Origin: CAZCWX01 sp964502465
GTDB lineage: Bacteria > Desulfobacterota > Binatia > Bin18
NCBI GenBank assembly: GCA_964502465.1
Contig: CAZCWX010000349.1
Span: forward strand, 1-12,952
Length of the DNA: 12,952 bases
Direction: 5' to 3'
Of this stretch, positions 1 to 7,911 are shown one piece after another. The notes beneath the pieces are model-generated. The model made no database searches. It saw only the letters and a list, made by a program, of their open reading frames with translations, and was not told where the DNA came from. Each line of letters begins with the position of its first letter. Positions within the stretch are counted from its first letter, which is position 1. The position numbers and the translations under genes are program-made.

Positions 1-1483
1 GCCGTGCCGCTGGTCCGAGCACCGCTTCAATATACACCCACGGGTCAGAAACCTGAGCGGCGGCAACTTCAACGATGCGGTAGAGCACTCCAGGAAAGAG
101 GCCAATCGCCACAGTGCATAATACTAACAGGACTACACCAGGCAATAACGACCCGATCGCTACTGGGCGCAGCTGGGCACGCTCTTCTCCCCAAAATGCC
201 CCGTTCCAAATCTTTAGCATGGAGAAAATAGTGAGCAGGCTACCCAACAAGCCCACCCCAACATAGCCGTAGCGGCCAGTGGTCACGCCGGCCTGTAAAA
301 TGATGAACTTACTGAAGAAGCCGCTAAACGGCGGAACGCCAGCAAGACTGAGCGCGGCAACCAGAAACAGGGCGCTCAACAGCCAAGAACGTGCCTGCAG
401 ACCGCCGAGCGCTTTGAGAGAGGTGGTCCCGGTCGTTTCCTGCACCACCCCAGAGACGAGAAATAACGCCGATTTCACGATTACATGATGAACAATATAA
501 AATAGCGCGCCGGCCAATGCCTGGGTGGTAAAAAGCCCAATCCCGAGGATCATATAACCGATCTGGCTAATGATGTGGTACGAGAGGATGCGCTTGATGT
601 CCATCTGGGAGATCGCTCCCAGCACGCCGAGAATCATGGTAAAAGCCGCAATCGCTAACAGCAATTCATGAGTGACCGCGGGATTGTGGCGGAAGAGCAA
701 CGTGAAGGTGCGAAAAATCGCATACACGCCCACTTTGGTCAGAACGCCACCGAAGAATGCACTGATCCCTGCGGGCGGGGGAAAATAGGGACCAGGCAGC
801 CATAGGTAGAGTGGAAAAATGGCCGCCTTGGTGCCGAAGACAAACAGAAAGACCATCGCCAGCACGGTCAGCAACGGGTTCCCTGGCACGGTTTGTATTT
901 TGAGCGCCAGGTCTGCCATGTTCAGCGTTCCCATAGTGCGGTAGATGAGGGCCAGACCAATGAGGAAAAAGGTCGAGGCCATCAGATTGATGACGAAGTA
1001 TTTCACGGTCTCGCGTAACTGCCCGGCTTCTGAACCCAGCACCATCAGGGCGTAAGAGGCGATTAAGAGAACCTCGAAAAAGACAAATAAATTAAAGATG
1101 TCGCCGGTGAGAAAGGCGCCATTCACGCCCATCAGGAGAATAAAAAACAGCGGATAGTAGAAGTGCTGTTGTCGCTCTTTGTCTACGGTAGGAAGAGAAA
1201 ACAGCGTGACCGCCAGGGCAATGGTCATGGTCAGCGCGACCATGACCATACTCAGCACATCAGCAACCAAGATAATCCCATATGGCGCTGGCCAGTTCCC
1301 CATCCGCAGCACGACAATGCCGGAGTGGACAACATGCATGACGCCGTAGAGTGAGAAACCCCAGAGTACGATAACAACCGTGAGGCTGAGTCGCTGCTGC
1401 CAGACCGATGCGCCCAGGGCGAAGAGCACGATGGCCGTGAGCACCGGTAAGATCACAAACAGAATAAACAGTTCGTTGAGCAT
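1..1483 (-). CDS. mrpD: Mrp cation/proton antiporter subunit D (3' end cut by window edge)
   Basis: This is a membrane subunit of the multisubunit Na+(K+)/H+ antiporter Mrp (CPA3) and is homologous to the proton-pumping complex I subunits NuoM and NuoN. I translated 494 codons from the ATG at 1481-1483; the frame is still open at base 1, so the C-terminus is missing, probably by only a few residues given a family length near 500. Visible landmarks include E137 in NLFVFFEVLL and K219 in FGTKAAIFPLYLWLP. Both match by position the essential transmembrane Glu and Lys known from Bacillus MrpD. A later block, GGVLTKVGVYAI, is also typical. The start is fixed because an in-frame TAG lies three codons upstream. 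The Shine-Dalgarno sequence is weak, and 47 nt separate the gene from mrpC, so translational coupling is likely. mrpE, F and G would be expected past the left edge. Identity is firm. Confidence 0.96.
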   Translation of the reverse strand, partial: MLNELFILFVILPVLTAIVLFALGASVWQQRLSLTVVIVLWGFSLYGVMHVVHSGIVVLRMGNWPAPYGIILVADVLSMVMVALTMTIALAVTLFSLPTVDKERQQHFYYPLFFILLMGVNGAFLTGDIFNLFVFFEVLLIASYALMVLGSEAGQLRETVKYFVINLMASTFFLIGLALIYRTMGTLNMADLALKIQTVPGNPLLTVLAMVFLFVFGTKAAIFPLYLWLPGPYFPPPAGISAFFGGVLTKVGVYAIFRTFTLLFRHNPAVTHELLLAIAAFTMILGVLGAISQMDIKRILSYHIISQIGYMILGIGLFTTQALAGALFYIVHHVIVKSALFLVSGVVQETTGTTSLKALGGLQARSWLLSALFLVAALSLAGVPPFSGFFSKFIILQAGVTTGRYGYVGVGLLGSLLTIFSMLKIWNGAFWGEERAQLRPVAIGSLLPGVVLLVLCTVAIGLFPGVLYRIVEVAAAQVSDPWVYIEAVLGPAAR

Positions 1484-1530
1484 ACCAGCCTGCTACTCCA
1501 CCCTCTGCAATCGACAGTCCGCAAGCGCTC

Positions 1531-1863
1531 TCACTCTTCGCCTCCAGCCAGCTCATCAATCTCATTCGAGCCACACACCTGCCGAGTGCGGAATGCGAGG
1601 ACCAAGGCAAAGGCGGTCATACCAAAACTGATGACGATGGCGGTCAGCACCAGTGCCTGCGGGAGTGGATCCGCATACGGCGCACCAACCGTAAGAAGAG
1701 GTGGCCGCCCACGTTTCAGCCCCCCTGAGACCATCAGTGCGAGATTCGCACCGTGGGAGAATAACGAGAGCCCAACAATCACTTGCAATAAATTCGACTG
1801 CAGCAACAGGTATGTTCCGCAACCGAACAGGACGCCAATGACACCGATGATCAGCAATTCCAC
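1531..1863 (-). CDS. mrpC: Mrp cation/proton antiporter subunit C (NuoK-like)
   Basis: This small membrane subunit of the Mrp antiporter is related to NuoK of complex I and, in known Mrp complexes, helps link the MrpA and MrpD modules. It is 110 residues long, the usual length, with three hydrophobic helices at about 4-22, 27-47 and 68-91. The family signature DPLPQALVLTAIVISFG lies at 65-81, and LLLQSNLLQVIVGLSLFSHG at about 19-38 is typical of the second helix region. The start is GTG at 1861-1863, preceded by GAGGG with 7 nt spacing. That site overlaps the last codons of mrpAB, whose stop is only 3 nt upstream of the GTG, so the two genes are surely co-transcribed and probably translationally coupled. 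The hydrophilic tail is acidic (EIDELAGGEE). Identity is firm. Confidence 0.95.
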   Translation of the reverse strand: MELLIIGVIGVLFGCGTYLLLQSNLLQVIVGLSLFSHGANLALMVSGGLKRGRPPLLTVGAPYADPLPQALVLTAIVISFGMTAFALVLAFRTRQVCGSNEIDELAGGEE

Positions 1864-1866
1864 GTG

Positions 1867-4587
1867 TTATCCCTCGGCAATGGTGCGGATAATGCCTAGC
1901 GTTGTGCCAACCACGACGAAATAGACTCCGAGATCGAATAACACCGCAGTGACCAACTCGATCTCGCCAAAAAAAGGCAAATGAAAATGGCCGAACGCGC
2001 TCGTCAGAAAAGGATAGCCAAAGGCCAACGCCCCCAGTCCAGTCACAGCGGAGAGGGTCAGTCCTGCCATGACGATGAGCAGCGGGTTCCAGGGAATCTC
2101 CTGTCTGAAGGACTCGAGATCAAACGCGACCATTTGCAAGATAATCGCCACTGCCGTAAGCATCCCAGCGATAAAGCCACCCCCCGGGGCATTGTGTCCG
2201 CGCAACAACAGGTAGACGGAGAAGAGCAACATGAGATGCAGGGACAAGCGGGCGATCGACTGCAAAATAGGAGAGGAGGCAGGCCCAAGTTGTGTGTCTC
2301 CTAGTTCGGTGTTCCCTTTTGTTCCCATGCGGATCATAGCGAAGACCGCCAGGGCTGCGACGCTGAAGACCGTAATCTCCCCCATGGTGTCATACCCACG
2401 AAAATCGACGACGATGACATTTACCGCGTTACGCCCGCCGGCCAAGATATAGCTGTTCGCCAAGAAAAATGGGGCAAGCAGTGAAGAGTACACATGACCA
2501 ATATTGGCGGCCAGTAAGAGCAGGGTCACTACGAGGCCGCTGGCGACGCTGATTCCCACGTGTACGCTCTTTGTCCTCCAGGCAAGAGGTCGAGGTGCCG
2601 TTGGAGAAAGAAAACGAAAAACCAGGAGGAAGAGGATAAGCCCAACGGATTCTACCAGGACTTGGGTAAGTGCCAGGTCAGGAGCGCTGAAGAGCACGAA
2701 GAAAAGAGAAACCAGCGCACCAACCAGGCTGAGAGCAAGAATCAGCGGAACACGTGAGCGAAACACACAACAGGCGATCCCTCCGACTGCCATAAGGAGG
2801 GCCAGGCCAGTTTCGTACTGATCAGCTGGAGCGGCATCTGGCGTAAAGGGAGTCAGGGCAAAAAACTGCCACAGCGGAAGGCTCACTCCAATGAGCAACG
2901 CGATCATCATGTACAAGACGTAATCCGTCAAACGGCCGGTCATATACAGGGTGCGCACCCATACGGTGAAGCGGTTAAAGCCAGCAATGCCATCGCTATA
3001 GGCGCGATCAAGGGAGTACCAAGCCGTGGTCGTGCGTAAGGACGGCACAAAGGCGGCGCGCCAGAGAAAGGCTGCTCCACCTCCGCAAATAGTGAGCAGG
3101 CTCAGGCCAAGCGCCGGAGTAAATCCATGCCACAATGCGAGGTGGGCATGGGGAGGATGCCCGGCGACTACTGTCACCGCGGGAGCAATCACTGTTTCGG
3201 CGAGTCCAGGAGCAAGGCCAAACAATAGCGCCACTGCACTTAGGACACTGATGGGAATGAGCATGCCCGCTGGAGACTCGTGCGCATGGACGTGCGCGCG
3301 AGCAGGGGCAAAAAACACCCCGTGGAAAAAGAGAAACGAGTAGAGAAAGGTAAAACCACTGGCGGCAACCGCGAGAACTGGGAGCCACGAGTGCGTCTCC
3401 AGCACGGCTTCATAGAACAATTCCTTACTGACAAAACCGCCCAAAGGAGGCAGACCGGCCATAGAGAGGGCAGCAAGCACTGCAACAACCGCAGTCCAGG
3501 GCATCGCTGCACGCAGTCCCCCGAGGTGACGGAGATCTCTGGTTCCCGTGGCGTGCTCTACCGCTCCAGCCGTGAGAAAGAGCGCGCCTTTGAAAGCCGC
3601 ATGATTGACAATGTGGAGCAGCGCGGCAAGAACCGCGATCTGGGTATGAACCCCGAGCAATAGCATGATGAGCCCCAGTTGGCTGACCGTAGAGTACGCC
3701 AGGAGTGCTTTTAAGTCGGTCTGCTTGCACGCGATTGCCCCACCCCAGAGGAGGGTGAGTGCGCCGACACTGGTGATAGTCGTAGACCAGAGGGGATCCT
3801 GGGCAAAAAGCGGCGAGAGGCGAGCGACCAGATACAGGCCGGCCTTTACCATGGTAGCGGCGTGCAAATATGCACTGACAGGGGTTGGTGCTTCCATGGC
3901 TGACGGCAACCAAATGTGAAAGGGGAATTGGGCAGACTTGGTAAACGCGCTGATCAAAAAGCACAGCCCAACAGTCGACGAGAGAGCAGTATTGTTCGCA
4001 AAGAGCGACGAAAGGTTGAGCGTACCGTGCTGCCCAGAGATGAGGAGGATGCCGAACAGCATGACCAGACCACCACTGGCGGTGATTAAGAACGCTTTGG
4101 TGGCTCCTTCACTGGCGGCAGCGCGTTGCGAGCGAAATCCGATCAGCAAAAATGACGAGACGCTGGTGAGCTCCCAAAACACGGCAAGCAGGATGAGGTT
4201 GTCAGCCAGCACGACTCCCATCATGGAGCCGTTAAAGAAGAGGAGGAACCGGTAGAGTCGAATCAGATGCGGATCCTCATGCAGGTACGAGGCCGCATAG
4301 AGAAAAACGAGCACTCCTATGCCAGCGATCAGGCTACCAAACAACCAACTCAGCCCATCGAGGGTCAGACTGAGCGTGAGACCAAGATCGGGCAGCCAGG
4401 TCCAGGAGTGGAGAAACGTTTCTCCGCCGCGGATTGCTGGCCAGACGCTGAGCAAGAGGAGGAATTGGACCGCCGGTACCGCAGAGGCGATGTACACCGC
4501 AACACGACGCAGCCGCTCTGACGACGGCAGCATCGCGGCCAGGAAAGGCAGCAGAAGAAGACTACTAAGAAGAACAGAAGCAGTCAC
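1867..4587 (-). CDS. mrpA: Mrp cation/proton antiporter, fused subunits A and B
   Basis: This is the largest subunit of the Mrp Na+(K+)/H+ antiporter with MrpB fused to its C-terminus (906 residues), the arrangement called PhaAB or group 2. Residues 1 to about 510 are a NuoL-like proton-channel module with E139 in FWELTSVSSFLLIG, K217 in FTKSAQFPFHIWLP and H325 in LLHIVNHAAFKGALF. Residues about 590-760 are the MrpA-specific extension, with D637 and E646 in SAPDLALTQVLVESV (known Bacillus MrpA needs acidic residues here) and the block RGYDTMGEITVFSVAALA. Residues about 775-906 are the MrpB part, with RGHNAPGGGFIAGM at 796-809. The start is GTG at 4585-4587. It has no good Shine-Dalgarno, and I see no in-frame ATG nearby, so the start is moderately certain. 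It is the first gene of the operon, ahead of mrpC and mrpD. The family exports Na+ (sometimes K+) and supports alkaline pH tolerance; which ion moves here cannot be read from sequence. Confidence 0.95.
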   Translation of the reverse strand: MTASVLLSSLLLLPFLAAMLPSSERLRRVAVYIASAVPAVQFLLLLSVWPAIRGGETFLHSWTWLPDLGLTLSLTLDGLSWLFGSLIAGIGVLVFLYAASYLHEDPHLIRLYRFLLFFNGSMMGVVLADNLILLAVFWELTSVSSFLLIGFRSQRAAASEGATKAFLITASGGLVMLFGILLISGQHGTLNLSSLFANNTALSSTVGLCFLISAFTKSAQFPFHIWLPSAMEAPTPVSAYLHAATMVKAGLYLVARLSPLFAQDPLWSTTITSVGALTLLWGGAIACKQTDLKALLAYSTVSQLGLIMLLLGVHTQIAVLAALLHIVNHAAFKGALFLTAGAVEHATGTRDLRHLGGLRAAMPWTAVVAVLAALSMAGLPPLGGFVSKELFYEAVLETHSWLPVLAVAASGFTFLYSFLFFHGVFFAPARAHVHAHESPAGMLIPISVLSAVALLFGLAPGLAETVIAPAVTVVAGHPPHAHLALWHGFTPALGLSLLTICGGGAAFLWRAAFVPSLRTTTAWYSLDRAYSDGIAGFNRFTVWVRTLYMTGRLTDYVLYMMIALLIGVSLPLWQFFALTPFTPDAAPADQYETGLALLMAVGGIACCVFRSRVPLILALSLVGALVSLFFVLFSAPDLALTQVLVESVGLILFLLVFRFLSPTAPRPLAWRTKSVHVGISVASGLVVTLLLLAANIGHVYSSLLAPFFLANSYILAGGRNAVNVIVVDFRGYDTMGEITVFSVAALAVFAMIRMGTKGNTELGDTQLGPASSPILQSIARLSLHLMLLFSVYLLLRGHNAPGGGFIAGMLTAVAIILQMVAFDLESFRQEIPWNPLLIVMAGLTLSAVTGLGALAFGYPFLTSAFGHFHLPFFGEIELVTAVLFDLGVYFVVVGTTLGIIRTIAEG
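1871..1875 (-). promoter_or_regulatory. Ribosome binding site of mrpC inside the end of mrpAB
   Basis: GAGGG read on the minus strand, with 7 nt spacing to the GTG start of mrpC. It overlaps the final Glu-Gly codons of mrpAB. It supports the GTG start and implies coupled translation of the two genes. Confidence 0.7.
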
Positions 4588-4633
4588 GTCAAGAGCAGCG
4601 GTATGAACCTAAGCGTTTTCACGCGCACGTGAA

Positions 4634-4660
4634 TCTTGTCTGTTGGCAAACCTGACAAGA
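4634..4660 (-). promoter_or_regulatory. Hairpin in the putative mrpAB leader
   Basis: TCTTGTC at 4634-4640 and GACAAGA at 4654-4660 form a perfect 7-bp inverted repeat around a 13-nt loop, 47 bp upstream of the mrpAB GTG. No U-run follows on the minus strand, so it is not a simple terminator. It could be an operator half-site pair or an RNA leader structure. Function is not shown. Confidence 0.3.
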
Positions 4661-4743
4661 GAGATCACTCCCCATGGAAGGGAAGCGTTCTCACCGCTTG
4701 GGCAGCGTTCCTTCGAGCGAGACAGTACTGTAGAGGTGAGTGT

Positions 4744-4908
4744 ATGAAATCAACTAGGGCAAAAATTGTGGCTCTCATGTTTTCAACGTCCCTACCATCC
4801 CATCAGGTAATAGGGGCGGTTATGACAGAAAACCATAGCCTTCGTCAAGAAAGGAAACCGGAAGGCCGGGTAGTCTCCTGGGTCGAGTGGGTTGTCGTCG
4901 CGACTTGA
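4744..4908 (+). CDS. Doubtful small ORF, 54 residues
   Basis: An ATG at 4744 is preceded by GAGGTG with 5 nt spacing, a reasonable ribosome binding site. It opens a 54-codon frame beginning MKSTRAKIVALMFSTSLPSH. The frame points against both neighbouring genes. Its last codons (ending in VVVAT) run into the palindromic repeat at 4900, so the C-terminus is repeat-derived. The N-terminus is basic then mildly hydrophobic, but it is not a convincing signal peptide. I do not recognise the sequence. A 10-bp palindrome (4722-4731) lies just upstream. It may be a chance frame in a spacer or the remnant of a gene. Confidence 0.15.
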   Translation: MKSTRAKIVALMFSTSLPSHQVIGAVMTENHSLRQERKPEGRVVSWVEWVVVAT

Positions 4909-4943
4909 GTCGCGCGCAGAGCGGGAGAGACGACTAAAGTCGT
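4900..4943. repeat. Palindromic repeat doublet of the (A/G)CGACTT-AGTCG type
   Basis: GCGACTTGAGTCGC at 4900-4913 and ACGACTAAAGTCGT at 4930-4943 are each near-perfect palindromes with 6-bp arms and a 2-bp centre. The second, read on the minus strand (ACGACTTTAGTCGT), resembles the first, so they are two diverged copies in opposite orientation, 16 bp apart. This layout is typical of REP/BIME-like intergenic repeats. Either unit could fold in RNA. Confidence 0.6.
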
Positions 4944-5009
4944 TACTACGTACTCTGGCGCAGTCTGCAGTTTATTGAAGCTTGCGTGTAATTCCAAAGA
5001 GCTATTTTT

Positions 5010-5063
5010 CTGGATGCCCGCCTGCGCGGGCATGACGTCATTCCCACGAAAGCGGGAATCCAG
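5010..5063. repeat. Head-to-head REP-like doublet (ATTCCC-N8-GGGAAT type)
   Basis: Two copies of one 28-bp unit lie head to head and share a central GACGTC-like palindrome (ATGACGTCAT at 5032-5041). The left unit (5010-5037) contains ATGCCCGC at 5014-5021 pairing with GCGGGCAT at 5026-5033. The right unit (5036-5063, minus strand) contains ATTCCC at 5040-5045 and GGGAAT at 5054-5059 with 8 nt between. The outer ends CTGGAT (5010-5015) and ATCCAG (5058-5063) also pair, so the whole 54 bp can form one cruciform or two hairpins. The ATTCCC-N8-GGGAAT core has the form of the dRS3 repeat of Neisseria and of similar repeats in many other proteobacterial genomes. Relatedness by descent is not shown. 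Confidence 0.8.
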
Positions 5064-5138
5064 TCCTGCGTCGAGCGCCCAATTCTCTGAAAAACCGACC
5101 TTTTCTTGTTCTTGGTCCCGAATGATGCGTAGTTACGT

Positions 5139-7904
5139 TCATTCCGCCGTAGGACTCTGGGTGACATAGCGGTGTTTTGCTGTGGCTCTTCTCGTCTGCA
5201 CGGTGTGCCTCCACCATTTTTCACTGCCGATGATGGCGTACACGCTGAACCCTGCTACCAGAATACGGAGCCAGGCGTCGAGTCCAATTGGTGCGGTGTA
5301 GAAGAGGCGATTCATAATCTCCGCATAGGTAAACCACAACTGCAGGCCAAACATGGACACGACGCCGAACAGCAACCAGTGGTTGGAAAAGACGCCAATA
5401 GCAAAGATCGAGTGGGTCAAAGACCGGCAGTTAAACAGATAAAACATCTCGCCTATGACAAGAACATTAACTGCTACAGTACGGGCTTCTGCCAACTCTG
5501 CTCCGTGTTGCAATTCCCATAGGAACAGGCCAAATGCGCCAGCCAGCAAGAGCACACTGACTATAATGATGCGCAAAACAAGTGTCGATGAGAGGATCGG
5601 AGTATGCGGGTCTCGCGGGGAACGCTGCATGATGTCCGCCTCCTTCGGTTCAAAGGCGAGCATCAAGCCGAGCAGCAGCGCGGTTGTCATATTCACCCAC
5701 AAAATCTGTACGGGCAGGATCGGTAATGACATCCCAGCGGCGATTGACGCGAGAATCACCAGCCCCTCACCGCCATTGGTTGGCAATGTCCAGGTGATGA
5801 ATTTGGTGAGGTTGTCAAATACGCAGCGCCCTTCCTCTACTGCCGCTTCGATGGACGCGAAATTGTCGTCCGTGAGTAACATGTCGGCGGCTTCCCGAGC
5901 CACTTCGGTGCCACTCAGGCCCATAGCAATACCGATATCCGCCTGCTTAAGTGCAGGGGCGTCATTGACCCCGTCTCCGGTCATCGCTACCACATGCCCT
6001 TTTGATTGCAGCGCTTCCACCAGACGCAGCTTTTGCTCGGGGGTGACGCGCGCGAACACTGCCACATCTTCCGCCGCCTCGACCAATTGCTGGGGTGTGA
6101 GTGCGGCTAACTCCTGTCCGCTCAACCCTGGCATCTGGTCAGTGTGACTCAAGCCCAGTGCTTTCGCGATCGCCGTCGCGGTCAGCACGTGATCTCCAGT
6201 GATCATCTTGACGGTGATACCGGCCGACTGACAGATCTGCACTGCCTCAATCGCTTCCGGACGTGGCGGGTCGATCATGCCCTGTAACCCCAGAAAGGTG
6301 AGACCCTCCTTGAGATCCGCATGGTGCAGCGTGTGCGTGCGCGCGCTGGCGGTGCCTTTGGCGAAGGCGAGGACCCGTAACCCTCTGGCTGCCATCGCTC
6401 GGACAGTGTCCTCTATGGTTGAACACGGTAAGGGAACGGGTGTGCCGTGCGCATCGAGCATAGACGTGCAGCGTGCGAGAATCACTTCGACTGCGCCTTT
6501 GACGTAGATAATGCCTCCCGATCCTTTTTCATCTTTGTGTAAGGTCGCCATGTATTGGTGCTGCGATGCAAAAGGAACAGTGTCGAGGCGCGGGAGATCC
6601 CGTTCTGGGTTGCCCTGCGCGAGTCCAGCTTTATCCGCGACAGTGAGTAAGGCGCCTTCGGTTGGGTCTCCCGCGACCGTCCAACGCCCGTCTTGCTCTT
6701 GCAGGATAGAGTCATTACACAGCAGGCCAGCCAATACACATGCAGAGAGCGCGGGGGCACTGGCCAGATCGACTGGTTGCTCAGCCTGGAGAATATGCCC
6801 GTCTGGGGCGTATCCGACACCACTGACCGTGTAGCACTGCTCGCCAGCGTAGATTTCCTGCACGGTCATCTGATTTTCCGTGAGGGTGCCAGTTTTATCC
6901 GAACAGATCACCGTTGTACTTCCTAACGTTTCCACGGCTGGCAGTTTACGGATGATGGCGCGGCGGCGGGCCATGCGAGAGACGCCAATGGCGAGGGTAA
7001 TGGTGATGGCGGCGGGCAATCCTTCCGGAATAGCTCCCACTGCCAAGGCGACTGCAGCCATAAACATGTCGAAAGCCGTTTCGCCCCGCCACAGCCCGAA
7101 GAGAAAAGTGGTAGCGGCAAGCGCGAGAATAACGTATAACAGGAAGTGACTGAACTCGCCAATCTTGCGCGTTAATGGCGTCGATAGGTCAGCAGCCTGA
7201 GCGACGAGCTGGGAAATGCGACCAGTCTCGGTGGCATCACCAATTGCCACAACGACGCCACGGCCCTGGCCATATGTGACTAAACTCCCAGCATATGCCA
7301 TATTGACGCGGTCTGCTAGCGGTGTCTCTGGTGGCAGTTGGCCGGCGTGTTTTACCACCGGCACGGATTCTCCGGTCAAGGCGGACTCATCTACCTGTAA
7401 GTCTCGTACGGTGAGCAAGCGCAGGTCTGCCGGCACTTTGTCCCCAGAGGCAAGCAGGACGATATCACCAGGCACTAATGCGCGAGACGGCACGCGCCGC
7501 TTTTTTCCCTCACGGATAACCGTTGCTGCAGTGGTGACAATCCGCGCCAGGGCAGCAATGGCATTTTCTGCTTTGGACTCCTGAATAAAGCCAACAATGG
7601 CATTGACCAGGACCACGCCGAAAATGACTCCGGCATCCACCCACTCTTGCAGCAGTGCCGTAATAGCGGCAGCAACGAGCAAGATATAGATTAACGGTTG
7701 ATGAAACTGCAAAAGGAAGCGGATCACAGCGCTCTGGGGTTTTTTCGGTGTCAGTTGGTTCGGACCGAAGCGGGTTTGCCGTTCTGCCACGTCTTGTGCA
7801 GTCAATCCGGTTTCCGGCTGACAACCTAATAGCTCTGTCACCTCGTGGGCGGAAATATGGTGCCAGTGTTTCTCCAACAGCGTTTCCATTGGGGTCTGGG
7901 ACAT
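5139..7904 (-). CDS. P2-type cation-transporting ATPase
   Basis: This is an integral membrane P-type ATPase that uses ATP through a phospho-aspartate intermediate to move a cation. Numbered from the ATG at 7904 (921 residues), it shows an N-terminal cation-ATPase domain (about 10-75), actuator TGES at 177-180, PEGLP in M4 at 293-297, the phosphorylated Asp D336 in CSDKTGTLTENQM, an ATP-site KGA near 469, and hinge TGDGVNDAP at 642-650. Ten membrane helices are plausible. Compared with the Ca2+ pump SERCA, the M4 Glu (E294), M5 Asn and Glu (N710, E713), M6 Asn and Thr (N738, T741) and M8 Glu (E819) are present, but the M6 Asp is replaced by Ala742. The ion is therefore uncertain: Ca2+ is likely, Mn2+ or a monovalent ion possible. 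An upstream ATG at 7922 would add six residues, but its Shine-Dalgarno would be too close, whereas AGGAGAGG fits the 7904 start. It is transcribed divergently from the slipin gene. Confidence 0.93.
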   Translation of the reverse strand: MSQTPMETLLEKHWHHISAHEVTELLGCQPETGLTAQDVAERQTRFGPNQLTPKKPQSAVIRFLLQFHQPLIYILLVAAAITALLQEWVDAGVIFGVVLVNAIVGFIQESKAENAIAALARIVTTAATVIREGKKRRVPSRALVPGDIVLLASGDKVPADLRLLTVRDLQVDESALTGESVPVVKHAGQLPPETPLADRVNMAYAGSLVTYGQGRGVVVAIGDATETGRISQLVAQAADLSTPLTRKIGEFSHFLLYVILALAATTFLFGLWRGETAFDMFMAAVALAVGAIPEGLPAAITITLAIGVSRMARRRAIIRKLPAVETLGSTTVICSDKTGTLTENQMTVQEIYAGEQCYTVSGVGYAPDGHILQAEQPVDLASAPALSACVLAGLLCNDSILQEQDGRWTVAGDPTEGALLTVADKAGLAQGNPERDLPRLDTVPFASQHQYMATLHKDEKGSGGIIYVKGAVEVILARCTSMLDAHGTPVPLPCSTIEDTVRAMAARGLRVLAFAKGTASARTHTLHHADLKEGLTFLGLQGMIDPPRPEAIEAVQICQSAGITVKMITGDHVLTATAIAKALGLSHTDQMPGLSGQELAALTPQQLVEAAEDVAVFARVTPEQKLRLVEALQSKGHVVAMTGDGVNDAPALKQADIGIAMGLSGTEVAREAADMLLTDDNFASIEAAVEEGRCVFDNLTKFITWTLPTNGGEGLVILASIAAGMSLPILPVQILWVNMTTALLLGLMLAFEPKEADIMQRSPRDPHTPILSSTLVLRIIIVSVLLLAGAFGLFLWELQHGAELAEARTVAVNVLVIGEMFYLFNCRSLTHSIFAIGVFSNHWLLFGVVSMFGLQLWFTYAEIMNRLFYTAPIGLDAWLRILVAGFSVYAIIGSEKWWRHTVQTRRATAKHRYVTQSPTAE

Positions 7905-7911
7905 AGCTGTG

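Larger units (their letters stand above)
4588..5138. other. Repeat-rich intergenic region between the P2 ATPase and the mrp operon
   Basis: This 551-bp spacer separates two genes that both read leftward. It holds two head-to-head palindrome doublets of unrelated sequence (4900-4943 and 5010-5063), a 10-bp perfect palindrome ACAGTACTGT at 4722-4731, a hairpin at 4634-4660 in the mrpAB leader, and one weak small ORF (4744-4908). The promoter of the mrp operon should lie here, but I found no convincing -35/-10 pair on the minus strand. I see no T-tract terminator for the ATPase gene; the repeat hairpins may serve instead. Confidence 0.7.

Noticed and set aside
1260..1610. A 116-codon minus-strand frame across the mrpC-mrpD junction.
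   Set aside because: It overlaps both mrp genes in another frame; its sequence lacks membrane helices or any known motif, while mrpC and mrpD are unmistakable.
3130..3294. Histidine clusters in MrpA (HVHAH near residue 432 and HPPHAHLALWH near 477).
   Set aside because: They first looked like a metal or pH sensor, but His-rich loops and the HLALWHG segment are, as far as I recall, ordinary in MrpA proteins.
4636..4743. An N-terminal extension of the small plus-strand ORF to an ATG at 4636.
   Set aside because: No ribosome binding site stands before it and it runs through the mrpAB leader hairpin; the ATG at 4744 is the better start if the ORF is real at all.
4941..5137. CGTTACTACG at 4941-4950 and CGTAGTTACG at 5128-5137 as possible ends of a larger inverted element.
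   Set aside because: Only 9 of 10 bases pair and nothing extends the match outward or inward; it is compatible with chance, and the right copy lies next to the ATPase stop.
5455..6147. A 230-codon open frame on the plus strand inside the P2 ATPase gene.
   Set aside because: It is antisense to conserved ATPase motifs, is rich in Ser, Ala and Arg in a way typical of a shadow frame, and resembles no family.
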